From Amorphophallus konjac (Eukaryota; Streptophyta; Magnoliopsida; Alismatales; Araceae), in assembly GCA_022559845.1 (NCBI GenBank), contig CM040128.1:223433643-223497642 (forward strand): DNA of 64,000 nt, written 5' to 3'. A program made the translations under genes and the position numbers. The notes below the pieces were generated by a model. That model ran no database searches. It saw only the letters and a program-made list of their open reading frames with translations, and was not told where the DNA came from. This document shows, one piece after another, positions 44,031 to 55,367 of the stretch (within the stretch, counting starts at the first letter, position 1; each line of letters starts with the position of its first letter).

Positions 44031-46515
44031 TGTTGGGTCCCGTAGTGCAGGAACACGGATCTAGAGGGGGGGTGAATAGATCCTTCTGCTAACAACTATG
44101 TCCAATTAAAAACACAAACTACCACACAGCGGAATTTACAAGATTGATAGGATTGAGGAAATTAATCTAAACAACTTTAAACTTAATTCACTCAATCTCA
44201 CCGAGCTCACACGATTACATAACTAGATAGTAGAGAACACACAATCACACAAATCAAACCACAAAACACGGGATTTTTAAGGTGGTTCGGGACCACGACG
44301 GGCTCCCTACGTCCACCCCTCACCAAACCGGTGAGGCTTCACTACACGCTACAAAGTGTAGCAACACGGGGAAGAACCCCAACACACACACGCTGCTTTC
44401 GCAGCAAACCACACACGAGGCCTCGCCTCAAACTACTGCCACAGCAGCACACACACACACACACGTTGGGGAACACACCCCGAACTGTATACTTCACACG
44501 GAGACACAACTCTGTCCACACACACGTAGGACAAGGCCTACACAACCACACGGGAGAAAACTCCCAACAACACACGCGGATATACTCCGCACAGATCGAC
44601 ACACAAGAGACCACACACACACTCGGAGACCCCTTTCTCCGAACACCCACACAAAATATTCTGTCAAATGTATATGTAACAATCACAAATATATGCTATG
44701 ACCTTCCACACAAATTCTATAGATGTAAACTAGAAGAATGCATCAAGTATAAGGCTCCCCCTTCTTCATCAAAATCTGATTCTCCTTGCTCATTGAGGGA
44801 TGATCATAATCTTGACATCATCTTCTTCCTCTCCTCTAGCCGCTTCTCTTTTCCTTATTCCAATCTCCTCTCTTCACCTGAAAGAGTAGATAGACATAAT
44901 GAGTTCAATCTTTAAGCTAATCTCAAACAAAAATATAGATCATAGAACATATCACAAAGAACTGATAGAAGACATAGAAGTGATCCCCCTTTGTTTTCCA
45001 AGGCCGGTTGATGATGTTCCTTGAACCACGAGTTGGAGGGTAGCCGGATGACGACGATTCTTACGTCCTCTTGATCCTCTCTTCGATCCGCTCCTTTTCT
45101 TCTTCTTCCACGAGCTCCAGATCTTCACGGATGTAGATGATATCCTCCTTGGAAGAGCTCCACCACGTTTTCCCCTTTTCTTCACCTATACGAATGAACA
45201 AAATGAGCATTAGGGTTGATGAACTCCCAAATTCGTAACTCTTATATAAGCAACTGAAGGGTGGGGAAAAGACTCATAAAACCCTCCTAATACATGTTAA
45301 AAACACCTTAATAACAATAGAAACTAATAGGGGGTAGTATGGTAATGTTTGAAAGGGTTTTCAATGGATTTTAAACACTTTCGGAAGTCCCATCCGGAAG
45401 GGGTCGACCCTTGGGGTCGACCCTCGGGCAACAGGTTGCTGGAAAACACAAAACAGCACCTTGTGTTACAGGGGTCGACCCTTGGGGTCGACCCTTTCAG
45501 GCAGGTTATATAAAAAATAGCACTGCGCGCTCCGGCGGCAGGAATTATTTCTCCTAGCTCCGAACTCCGATCGAAGCGAGACTGGAGGCGTTGGAAAGAG
45601 GACTCGCAGAGCTACAACATATAATTTTTATGGGGAGATCGAACAGTGGGATTGAAAATGGTGAAGACTGTAAGACAGTTTGAGTTTGAAAAACAACTAA
45701 AACCTCCATCAAACCAAAGGGAAACAATTGATTAAATGTTACCATAATCCCATGAAGATCAACCATGATTTTTCATCCTGAAAAACATGATAATGCAAGG
45801 TGTTAGTTGACAATTAAGATCTTTACATCAAGCATTAACACTATGACCATGTTCACAATAAATTGCTTCGTTGAACCTATTCCAAGAGTGAATGATGAAC
45901 GAGATATCCATTTAAATCCACATAACAACACTTACCTCATTGTTTTACCTGAATTCACATTTCTTGTTGATTGGTTGAATCATTCATACACATAGTCATG
46001 AAATTCAAAATCTCATTCTCCATTGACTGATGGTATGCATGTGGAATTTAAAGAGTAAGGAGTCAAGCCACATAGAACAATATTGAGTCACATTCAATTT
46101 GATCATCATCCAAGCTTTCAAACCACACATCATTACCTTGGGGGCAAGCAATGATATTTGCATCTCAATCATTCATTTAGCATTACCAAAGTCCACATTC
46201 ATACTATGAGGCTCAATAAGACATGATGCTCGAGTGTGATTTTCACAAAGGCCTTTCACATTGAAGATAGAGCAACCGCACCAAGTGTAGATGGATTGTA
46301 TATGTAATGTGCTAACCTCAAAGCACGTATGAACCTCAGAGTCATAGATGCATTGACATGATGATAAGCCTTGTAGAATTACAATGCATCCACATGATGA
46401 TATCTCAATAGAAATAGTTTATGATCATTTCCACAACCAATTCAAGTGAAGAGCATTCACACACAAGGCTAAGCAACAAAGGCATTTTGTAATCATCAAA
46501 ATCACATACACAACA
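44031..46515 (-). repeat. Copia element 5' LTR
   Basis: 2485 bases, near-identical to 36389-38877. Carries the same AC-rich stretch and GGGGTCGACCC boxes (about 45400 and 45471). Confidence 0.92.
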
Positions 46516-48946
46516 CAAGTCAAACACGATTCAAGTAAGAGATAAGAGATCATTGTCATAGACATCACGCTAGTCATGCACTCGGTGTAATGCCTCACTC
46601 TGTCATTACAAACTCCCATGGGCACAGTACTTTTCGGGCGCTCTCCCCAGGACCAGACCGGACCCCTATGGTGCGTTGGTATTGATTTATTGGATCCAAG
46701 ATACCAAGTTGTCTTGACTTTAATCAAGTTAAATGGCCAATTATAATCACGTATAAACTTACCTCAGAACATCCCAAGGCTAAGTTGAAGAATTATCGTC
46801 CAGAATTTCTGTCCAGGAGTTCAAATTATCAAGAACCATCATGTTCTTGGATTTAAAACCATAAAACACGGGGAAAACTAGTCTCTGGATGACATGCGAT
46901 CAATACTGGGCCGCTCAAGGCTTGTGCGGTCGACACTGGGCCGCACTAATAGGAACTGGGCTGGGTTTATCCCTCGGGAGGTCAAGGTTGAACGGCTGAT
47001 AACGGGCCGCTCTTCCATATGAACGGTTAGAATTGGGCAGCATAAGACCAGAAAGTTACAGAATCAAGGACAGGATGTGTGGTCCTGACAGAGCCACTCA
47101 TGAGTTGAACGGTCCACTCAGGGCCGCATGTAAGAAGTACGGTCCATTACTGGCCGCATAACACATGGCCTAACCATGAGTTAGATTTTAGCCCAAGTGG
47201 GCTCCCGGGCTACCATAGGCAGGGTGGAACTGAACCAGAGTCCAGCCCACTGTCTACTGGTCAGCCTAGGGTCTACTGAACTGATCAAATCAAAGTTTGG
47301 CCGAAGATGGATCAAGGATAATCGGCTAAGACAAGTTGGCATAAGCCAGGTATGAACGGTCGATATTGGCCCGTTCATGGGTATATGCGGTCTACCAATA
47401 GCCGCGCAAGTCTCTGTTAATCCAATTCGGATTAACTCAAATAACAGAGGTTCGATTGAGTCTAAATCAAAACTAGGGGATACAATGGTTCAAGATTAAG
47501 GTTATCACAAGTATGAACCTAATAGCCATTTCAATTATCAATGATTTACAATTAAAATTGACATTCATTGGGAAGATGAATCAAGATCAAGCTCAATTTA
47601 AATAAATCAACAAGAATTGTTTACTGTCATGAATTACAGTTTGTTAGGTGTGTTTCTAACATGTAATTAACCACTAATCTACTAACATAACATGCTGTAC
47701 GATAATTACAATTAATATGTTCTGTTACAGATGTGCGGTCGGTTCAGGACCTTACATCCCCTTGAACGGTCATAGACTGGCCGCACTCATCCCCTCAGAT
47801 CTGAAGACATGCTGGATATGGACGGTCGATAATGTGCCGCATGGAGAGATGTGCGGTCTGGAACTGGCCGCAAGAAATACATGCGATTATGGATAGGCCG
47901 CACATTCCAGGGAAATGATCAATAATCGAAAGCTATAAACGGTCAACATAGGGCCGCCTGTCTGGGATGTGCGGTCTATCGTGTGGCCGCACATGTCCAA
48001 ACAGGTCGCTGCCCCTTCGCCGTGCCCGACTCCGACGAGGTTTCTAGGGTTAAATTAAAACATGAAATTCGCACGATATAAAGTATGAAATTTGGGGCTT
48101 TTACTATCAAAAGAAAGAGCACAAAAAACTATATAAGATGCATGAGTCAATTTTATGTTTACAGCTTGAAATCACTACTTAATTGAAAGGGAACAATTAT
48201 AACCCTAGATGTGACATGCTTATACTAAAACCTAAAATTCTCGCAGGATACTTGATGAAATTTAGGGCTTTCTATATCAATGAAAAGCTAACACGATGCT
48301 GCTTCTAACCATATATTATTTGTAGGGTTTGGCTTGCTATCACCTACTAGAATCGGATGAAGAAGAAGGAGAAAGAAAACCAAGGACGCTGGTACACGCA
48401 GCCACTAATCGCTCGAGATCTCCCTCGATCTTACTCCTCTGCAGCCGCCGCTGGTTCTAAACGATTCTAGGGTTAAAGAGCTTCATAGGTCACACACTTT
48501 CTGGAGGCTTTTATGCGCGGAGTATTCGTCCATGCAAGTCGAGTCCATGTGAACGCCGTCGTAAATGTTGACGTGCCAAAATTCCGCCGAATGCATCTCC
48601 TAGGGTTAGGGTTTTGAGAGATTAAGAGAGGGTAAATGATCATCTCATCCTGGCCTTTCATTTGCCACCGATTTGGGCTCATTTGGTAGAGTATTGGACT
48701 CGAATTTGGTGTTTCAAGGTATGGTTAACTAAGTGTTTAATTTGGGCTTAATCCACTAATTCGGATTACTTAGAGATTTTATTTGGGTTAGCCACAGAAG
48801 ATAAGTTTGCTAAACATGTTATCCTCTATTAGAATATAATTTTTTCCAGATTTTTATAAAATATTCAAAATCTAGCTTATTCTATTTATTAAGGGATTAT
48901 TCTAATTAATTTCTAATTAATTTCTAAAAGAAATCGGGGTATTACA
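46516..48946 (-). repeat. Tekay-like LTR, 5'-most piece (3 of 3)
   Basis: On the minus strand it starts at 48946 with TGTAATACCCCGATTTC, directly after a GA-rich polypurine tract, and runs to the copia insertion. It includes GTAATGCCTCACTCTGTCATTAC and CGGGCGCTCTCCCCAGGACC near 46585-46660, seen in Del/Tekay LTRs. Contains the GCGGTC..GGCCGC palindromes (46892-48000). No gene. Confidence 0.7.
46892..48000. repeat. Array of GCGGTC..GGCCGC short palindromes
   Basis: About 15 units of 18-24 bases, such as TGCGGTCGACACTGGGCCGCA, GAACGGCTGATAACGGGCCGCTC, ACGGTCCATTACTGGCCGCA, GAACGGTCGATATTGGCCCGTTC, TGCGGTCTATCGTGTGGCCGCA and TGCGGTCTGGAACTGGCCGCA. Spacing 30-200 bases in AT-rich LTR sequence. 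Confidence 0.75.
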
Positions 48947-48950
48947 CCCT

Positions 48951-48963
48951 CCCCCACTTGAGG
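48951..48963 (-). other. Polypurine tract of the Tekay-like element
   Basis: Minus strand reads CAAGTGGGGGAGGG then TGTAATACCCC: the G-rich primer site of plus-strand synthesis immediately before the LTR. Confidence 0.7.
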
Positions 48964-49019
48964 AGTTTGGTCCTCCGAATTCAATGCACTTAATAAAGAG
49001 AGGGAGTGAGACAGCTCAC

Positions 49020-50527
49020 CTAGAATAAGTCGGGGTACTGTCTCCGCATAGTATCTTTTGACTCCCAAGTAGCTTCTTCAGTTCCACGCCGACTCCACTG
49101 TACTTTAACCATCGGTATGGAACGATTCCTGAGTTGCTGTTGCTTCCGATCCAAAATCTTGATCGGTCTTTCTTCATAAGTCGGATCTTCCTTCAATTCG
49201 AAGTCCATATGCTGAATAATGTGAGTGGGATCATACACATATTTTCGTAACATAGACACATGAAAAATATTGTGTACTCTAGATAACTGAGGTGGTAGTG
49301 CCAAACGGTAAGCAACCTCCCCCACTCTTTCCAGAATCTCAAATGGACCAATGTATCTTGGACTCAGTTTGCCCTGAATACCAAACTTTCGAGTTCCTCT
49401 CATATGAGAGACCTTTAAAAACACATGCTCACCAACCTGAAATTCCAATGCTCTCCTCCTGGTGTCGGCATAACTCTTCTATCTTAATTGTGCTACTTGC
49501 AACCGATCTCTAATAATACAGATGTTCTTGGACGATTCAGAAATGAGATCTGGTCCAAGCCATTGTTTCTCACCTACCTCGTCCCAACATAACGGGGATC
49601 GACAGCTTCTACCATACAAAGCTTCAAATGGAGCCATCTGAATGCTGGACTGGTAACTGTTGTTGTAGGCGATTTCAACCAATGCCAAATGATCACTCCA
49701 ACTACCTCCAAAGTCAATCATGTAGGCTCTAAGCATATCTTCCACTATCTGGTTGGTCCTTTCAGTCTGTCCGTCTATTTGTGGATGGAAAGCAGTATTG
49801 AAATACAGACGAGTTCCCAAAGACTCTTGTAATTCTTTCCAAAAATGAGAAGTGAACCTGGGGACTCTATCAGACACAATGCTAACTGGTATACCATGTA
49901 GTCTTACCACTTCCTTCATATACAAAGCAGCCAAAACATAAACTGCCCATTTAGACTTAATGGATAAGAAATGAGCCGATTTTGTCAATCTGTCGACAAT
50001 CACCCATATTGCATCAAATCCACTACGAGTCCTAGGTAGACCCATAATGAAATCCATGCCAATGCTCTCCCACTTCCATTGGGGTATATCAAGGGGTTTC
50101 AATTTCCCTGCTGGTCTGAAATGCTCCGCCTTGACTTGCTGACAAACCAAGCATCTACTTACGAAGTTCGCCACTTCTCTTTTCATATTCGGCCACCAAA
50201 AAGATCTTTTCAAATCCTTGAACATTTTAGTACCTCCAGGATGAACGGTGTATATGGATCTATGAGCTTCCTCGATGATCTTACTCTTTATCTCAACTAC
50301 ATCAGGTACACAAGTCCTTCCTTGAAATAACAATCTTCAATCATCAGCCATCATGAAGTCAGGTCTGTTACTCAAGCTTCCCTTGATCTCTACCAATTCT
50401 GGGTCATCATTTTACAGAGACTTGATTTCCATCAATAATTCGGGCTTAAGTTGAATCTGAGAAATCATAACCCGGTCCTTGTCAACATTAAGATCCAAAC
50501 TAGCTAACTGCTCCAGCAATTTCCATT
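49020..50527 (-). pseudogene. pol: Tekay-like chromovirus integrase with chromodomain, 5'-truncated
   Basis: Minus strand. Integrase zinc finger (HRSIYTVHPGGTKMF...CLVCQQVK), catalytic core with D (GMDFIMGLP), D (IVSDRVPRFTSHFW) and E (GQTERTNQIVEDML), the ALYGRSCRSPLCW motif, a GPY/F-like region (SPRYIGPFEILERVG), and a C-terminal chromodomain (VKVQWSRRGTEEATWESKD). This domain set defines Tekay/Del chromoviruses, in which the chromodomain targets integration to heterochromatin. Stops at about 50339 (TGA) and 49479-49481 (TAG, where relatives have Gln) break the frame. RT and RNase H are missing; homology ends at 50527. Confidence 0.87.
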
Positions 50528-50699
50528 ATTGTAACATGAGGCTGTGAGTGACGTCACGCGGTTCGGGGAGCGAAGAAGACGCGGAGCGCGCGGGCTCCTC
50601 TTTATTTGCAGCAACACAGAAATAAAAGAAAAGAGAAGGGGCCACCACGGGAGATTGCTCCGGCGGGGCGAGCGGGACAAATGTAATATAGCAAGATAT
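50528..50699. other. Breakpoint of the Tekay-like element and flank
   Basis: Coding homology stops within CCATTATTGTAACATGAG and unrelated GC-rich DNA begins. No LTR, target duplication or gene is visible, so this is a deletion or illegitimate-recombination junction. Confidence 0.45.
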
Positions 50700-51185
50700 G
50701 GGGGTTAAACGGCCATAGCGGGAAGTGACTCGCCGCGGCCTCGGGGGGACGGGAATGGTGCAGAAATTAAACAGCAAGAATTGAAACGGCCATTGGGGAA
50801 GTGACTCGCCGCGGCCTCGAGAATATGAGCAGATAAGAATATAACAGAATATAAGGAGAATATAAAGAGCGGAAATTTAAACGGCCATTTGGGAAGTGAC
50901 TCGCCGCGGCCTCGAGAATATGAATAGATAAGAATATAATAAAATATAAAGAGAATATATGAGCGGGAATTTAAACGGCCATTGGGGAAGTGACTCGCCG
51001 CGACCTCGAGAATATGAATAGATAAGAATATAACATATAAGAACGGGAATTTAAACGGCCATTGGGGAAGTGACTCGCCGCGGCCTCGAGAATATGAGCA
51101 GAATATAACAAAATATAAAGAGAATATAAGAACGGGAATTTAAACGGCCATTGGGGAAGTGACTCGCCGCGGCCTCGAGAACAAG
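50700..51185. repeat. Minisatellite, about six units of 79-95 bp
   Basis: Conserved core AAACGGCCATTGGGGAAGTG followed by ACTCGCCGCGGCCTCGAG, then AT-rich filler (AATATGAATAGATAAGAATATAA...). Cores start near 50705, 50784, 50879, 50973, 51053 and 51142. The GC core is nearly invariant while the AT spacer changes in length. Confidence 0.85.
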
Positions 51186-51829
51186 ATGTGATCGCCAGGG
51201 GCCAAAAGACCCCAAAATAAAGAAAGTGATCGCGCCTACCTCAAGAGCGGGAGATGGCGGATTGCTTCTTCCTCCCCCTTCGGCCGGCCGATGGAGAGGG
51301 CTTTCCTTGGGTACCCTTGCAAAACAACGACAAACAAGTAACGAGTGGATTAGAAAGATGAAGGTGTAGTATTCAAATCCTTGCGATAAAAATAACGAAA
51401 TGATGGCAAGACACACACCTGGTTGGTGTTATCTTTTAAACCCCTCTCGGACTCGAGTAGGAGGAAAATGAGATGATGGATGCAAGAAGTATATAAGAAG
51501 AGGCGCCCTTATGAAGGGGGATAGAGGATGCGAGATGATGAATGCAAAAGAACTACGAAGAAAAGGAAAGGATTGACTTATTGGATGTGCCGATGGTGAA
51601 ATCCGGTGGAGCTCCGGCAGCGTAGGGACGACGTGGAAGCGCAGTGGATGAAGATGACCTTCCTCTCGCGAGCGTGGGCACCCGAGAAGTCGGCAGAACC
51701 TCCACCTACAAAAGACCCCACGGGTTAGAAATGACTCCGGTAGCCTCTGGGCTCCGGCAGCCTATCAGATCTCTTAGAAGCTCCCCCAGAACTGAGGGGG
51801 TGGCCCTCTATTTATAGGGCTCCGGAGGG
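51186..51829. other. No gene; possible PBS-like word
   Basis: Minus strand TGGCGATCAC at about 51188-51197 equals the first ten bases of the putative PBS at 10195-10212. Otherwise short GA-rich sequence without a credible frame. Confidence 0.25.
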
Positions 51830-52338
51830 TGGAGGCGTCCAGGACCCTGGACACCTCCATCAGGGCAAAAAAGATATTTTATTCTATTTTTATTCATTTT
51901 TTCTGAATATTTTCATGGAGGCGTCCAGGGTCCCGAACGCCTCCATAAGTCCCACCGGACTCCACCGAAAGTCGCACGCGGTTTAACACAACGCGTGATT
52001 TTGGAGCGGCGACCCGTGATTCAGAAATGGACGCGTCCAGTTGGCTGGACGTCTCCACAATTTGGATTCTTTCACACACGACAAACCGTCGTTCGGTGGG
52101 CGGCGCCCCGTGAGTGAGTTGATGGAGGCGTCCAGTGGCCTGGACGCCTCCAAGAAACTATATTTTTATTTTGTTGTTTTGTTTTTTATGCCAACTGGCA
52201 TATATATTTTTTTATATTTGTTTTCATGGAGGCGTCCAGGGACCTGGACGCCTCCATAAATATATATATTTTTATGTATTTTTTGTCTTAAAAAATAAAT
52301 TAAAATGATGGAGGCGTCCAGGGGCCTGGACGCCTCCA
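51830..52338. repeat. Palindrome block 1: six GGAGGCGTCC..GGACGCCTCC boxes
   Basis: Boxes at 51830-51859, 51915-51946, 52028-52057, 52123-52152, 52227-52256 and 52309-52338. The best reads TGGAGGCGTCCAGG then GGCCTGGACGCCTCCA. Spacing 82-113 bases start to start, with AT-rich filler between several of them. One box (52028) has the variant arm GGACGCGTCC. Confidence 0.88.
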
Positions 52339-53680
52339 TTAAGACCCCCCTGGGTCCACTGAAAAGGCGTCGGCAGCTCCCCGACAGGCACCCTTCCTGG
52401 TTTCGGGACCCTCCGATGCGTCTGACTGGTGTTGATGCCGTCCGAATGCTGCGACGAGACAATTCCGGATACCGAAAAAGGTAGAAGAAGACCCAAGAAA
52501 AGGAAGCACTCAAGTGATTCAAAATGCGAAATCCGTCGCGGGGCGTCGTATAGTAATATGAGACTTTCTCAGGAGACGTCAGGAATGGCGTGTCTACAGC
52601 TGCCCCGCCTTGGCGTCTGCTTTGCAAGGGAGCGACACGTAGTGGAATGGTATCAAAGTGGAGTGAAGTGGGAGCGGACTGATAAGTTGATGCCAAGGTG
52701 TGATGAGACACGCTTTTGACGTTACTGTTTGGAATCTTTCCTGAAGTTTCAATGAGGCGACCTTGAAGGAGGTCTTTCAAATTTTGACGATTTGCTTGGA
52801 CGGAGATCAAATAAGGGAGGGTGAGATGTGCGCTCAGGCACGAAACAAAAGAGACCAACTTCTCGGTGTGGAAGTACCTGGGTCATAAACCTGCAGGTTT
52901 CACCTTTGGGGAGCGGTTACCAGCCAACGTGGAAGTGCTGCGGCCAAGGTGGGTCAAGCAAGGTAAAAACCAAGGAATATCTGAGGATCTGTCCAAACAA
53001 GGGTCTCCTTTGGAAGAGCAGTGTAGGGCCGTTTCAAGGAAACTCAGTATTTCATTCGGAGTGGAATATCTCATATAAGAATTGAAGCACAGCGGCTTTC
53101 GCAATCGAATCACTTGAATGATCTTCCGCAATAAATCAAAGTCCTATATGAATGCATGCTGGGCTTAAAGAAAAATTTAAAACAAACTAAAATAGAAAAT
53201 AGCCAAGGATAATATTGTCAACTTGTTAAGAACGGGTCAGGATACCGATCCGGTGAGCCGATACTGGGCTGGGGCCCGTTTATCCGCGCACCAACTCACT
53301 AAATGGAACCGTCGTCCCTATGCTACCACAAGTTAACGGCCTATCCGTACAACCCAAATTCTTCCGGGATCATCACTGTTTTTGTTGAAGGGGAACTCAA
53401 ATCCTAGATTCGTTCGGGCCGCAAGGTCCTTGACATGTTCTAGTAGCGTAGGTATCATATACTACGATGCATGACATGGTGGCACCAACCATTGAAAGGT
53501 GGGACAGGAGATAGGACAAAGACGTCCGTTAGTAAAACCTGCACAGGCCAGCATGGATTAATAACATCAGAAAGTAACAGAATCGTAACAGAATCGCACC
53601 ACAATGGAAAGGAGATCTAGCCAAAATCCTGACATTGACCGCTGACGTGACATGTTCCATCCTGTAGCGCCCTTCCCTTC
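52339..53680. other. No gene; upstream region of gene A
   Basis: No frame with protein-like composition. It contains GTGTCTACAGCTGCCCCGCC near 52583, a phrase reminiscent of long gypsy leaders, and GATAC/CCGATCC-rich text near 53240. It may be part of a large decayed element. Confidence 0.3.
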
Positions 53681-53681
53681 C

Positions 53682-53687
53682 TATAAG
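53682..53687 (+). promoter_or_regulatory. TATA box of gene A
   Basis: TATAAG in CCTTCCTATAAGAACTCC, 95 bases before the ATG. Gene G3 has its TATAAA the same distance (101 bases) before its ATG. Confidence 0.6.
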
Positions 53688-53776
53688 AACTCCCCTTAGG
53701 CTAGTTCATTCAAATGCACCAAGGTGGGTTTTGGAAGCTCAGGAGAGGAAGGAGATGAGAATCTAGAGATTTCAGG

Positions 53777-55188
53777 ATGGAAGGAGAGTCTTCCCGAGTT
53801 ATGAAGAGGAGCAGGCCTAGCAGCGAGATCAAGCGACTCTCCGACCTCGAGGGTCATCTGAGTGGGACGATCATGTCGCATATGGTAAGCTGATTCATTT
53901 CAAATTTCTCCACGTGAACCTTCTTCTTACTTCCTTCCTTTCTTCTTCTTTCTTTTCTCTTCCAGCCATATCCACTCTTCCCGGGCCCGAGGAAGTTTTC
54001 CAAATTGCCATGGCTTTCAAAGTTAACTTCCAACATATCCATCGGTATGAGGGCCATACTCTCGAAGTGGCATCTGCAGGGGTTCTTATTCACGCCAAAC
54101 ACTACGAGAAGATTCGTATGGACTGGGTGGCTATGGGCGCACTAGTGGAGATCTGGCATCCCCAAACCCACACTTTTGTCTTCCCGACCTTTGAGGCGAC
54201 CATCCTCCTCGAGGAGGTGGAACTTCTGCTCGGATTGAAGAAATTCAAGAGTGACGGGAAGGTGAAGGCTATGTGGATGCTGACACGGGGGACTTCCGAA
54301 AGCGTCCTTGGAAGCTTCATGCCGTCCGACGCAGCCCGAAAGGTTCGTACTCAAAAGGGAATTGATTTGCAAAAGCTCGCGGAATGGGTCATGGAGGCCC
54401 TGAGAGGGTTACCAGACGATGACTATTTGGAGGGAATCATGAAAGGGTTCACCATTTGTCTGGCGGGTGCTCTCTTGTTTCCTTATACCAACAACATGGT
54501 GGAGGAAGACCAACTGAGTGCTATCTGCGGGATCTGGCGTGGAAAGAGGGTGGGACCCGCTGTCCTTGCCTACCTATATAGTGGCCTTACTGCCTCGAGC
54601 TTGGGTAAGCCTCCTTTTGGTTGCGCACTTGTCCTGAATTGCTGGCTGGATTTGCATTTCAAGTTTGATCACCGTGAGGGAATGCCAACCGCTTCGAAGC
54701 TCTTCCAACAAAGCTCGCTTCATCACATAGCCGACGTGTTAGGCTTTGGTGGCACTGTAGCGAACCGTGTTCCGTGGCTGAAGAAACGTGAAGACTGGCG
54801 GTCCCACTTTCGAACCATGACACAAAGCTTCTTTACTTGCGCACTGGCATGTCTACTTTCGCTCGAGCTCCTCATGAGGCCTTCCTCTGAAGTTGATCTC
54901 CAACTGATCGGCGTAACCGAGTTCGTCCTTTATAACGCGCATCGATGCTGCCTCCAGGTCGGCATTCCACGCCATTCATTCCCAATATCGACTGGCATCG
55001 TTCCTTTGAAGAAGAGGGAGTTGGGCACTGAAGCGGACGCGGAGGAAGCGATGGTCGTCAAAGCACCCTGGAAGACAAGTGTTGCGGGAAATGCTTTAGC
55101 GCATGTGGGGGAAGAGTGCGAGCTGTGGAGGGTTTATGTAACCGAACTGGGGAAGTTAAGGCCTAAGGTGCCTAAACCCCTGATGTAG
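53777..55188 (+). CDS. Gene A: DUF7745/PMD-like protein, two exons
   Basis: Exon 1 (53777-53884, 36 codons) begins MEGESSRVMKRSRPSS and ends at a GTAAGC donor; it is clearly homologous to exon 1 of G3. Exon 2 runs to TAG at 55186-55188 and encodes about 400 residues: EIWHPQTHTFVFPTFEATILLEEVELLLGL, MKGFTICLAGALLFPYTNN, IWRGKRVGPAVLAYLYSGL, LNCWLDLHFKFDHREGMP. The 'trim/fit' HPQTHTFVFP..T.EE...LLGL motif is typical of plant DUF7745 proteins, relatives of the plant mobile domain that are common in transposons and of unknown function. Splicing: the polypyrimidine acceptor at 53965 gives the wrong phase. An AG at 53990-53991 restores it, so either that site is used or the gene has a one-base lesion. 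Otherwise no stops. Confidence 0.7.
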
Positions 55189-55208
55189 CTCATTCTGCTT
55201 TCTGATGG

Positions 55209-55214
55209 AATAAA
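55209..55214 (+). terminator. Poly(A) signal of gene A
   Basis: GGAATAAAATCTGG, 21 bases after the stop. G3 has the same GGAATAAAAT motif 21 bases after its own stop. Confidence 0.65.
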
Positions 55215-55367
55215 ATCTGGCATTTGGATGTTTTGGACCCTTGTCCCCTTAATTATTATTTTTTTGGTGATTTTTCTTTTTCTGTGTTTTTATTTTGTGC
55301 TCTTGTTTAGATTATATACATACTCTTGTCTTATTTCTCTTTTATTATTTTTTTGAAATTTTTATTA

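Larger units (their letters stand above)
36389..46515 (-). mobile_element. Gag-only Ty1/copia element (TR-GAG type, Sirevirus-like)
   Basis: Two near-identical LTRs of about 2.49 kb (36389-38877 and 44031-46515) flank 5.15 kb of internal DNA. The target duplication CAAGT is perfect (36384-36388 and 46516-46520). A PBS and polypurine tract are in the correct places, with a gag on the minus strand. There is no protease, integrase, RT or RNase H anywhere inside. It must therefore have moved with proteins supplied by a relative. Elements of this kind have been called TR-GAG. The LTRs differ at only about one to two dozen sites by eye, so it is the youngest datable insertion here. Confidence 0.9.

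Noticed and set aside
46586..48946. LTR boundary at TGTAATGCC (46586)
   Set aside because: It looked like an LTR end, but the sequence left of it continues the same LTR type up to the copia TSD. The joined LTR ends at 20432 instead.
51830..52338. CRISPR-like array (regular repeats with spacers of 55-80 bases)
   Set aside because: The DNA is plant nuclear, the repeats diverge, spacers are AT-rich filler and no cas genes exist.
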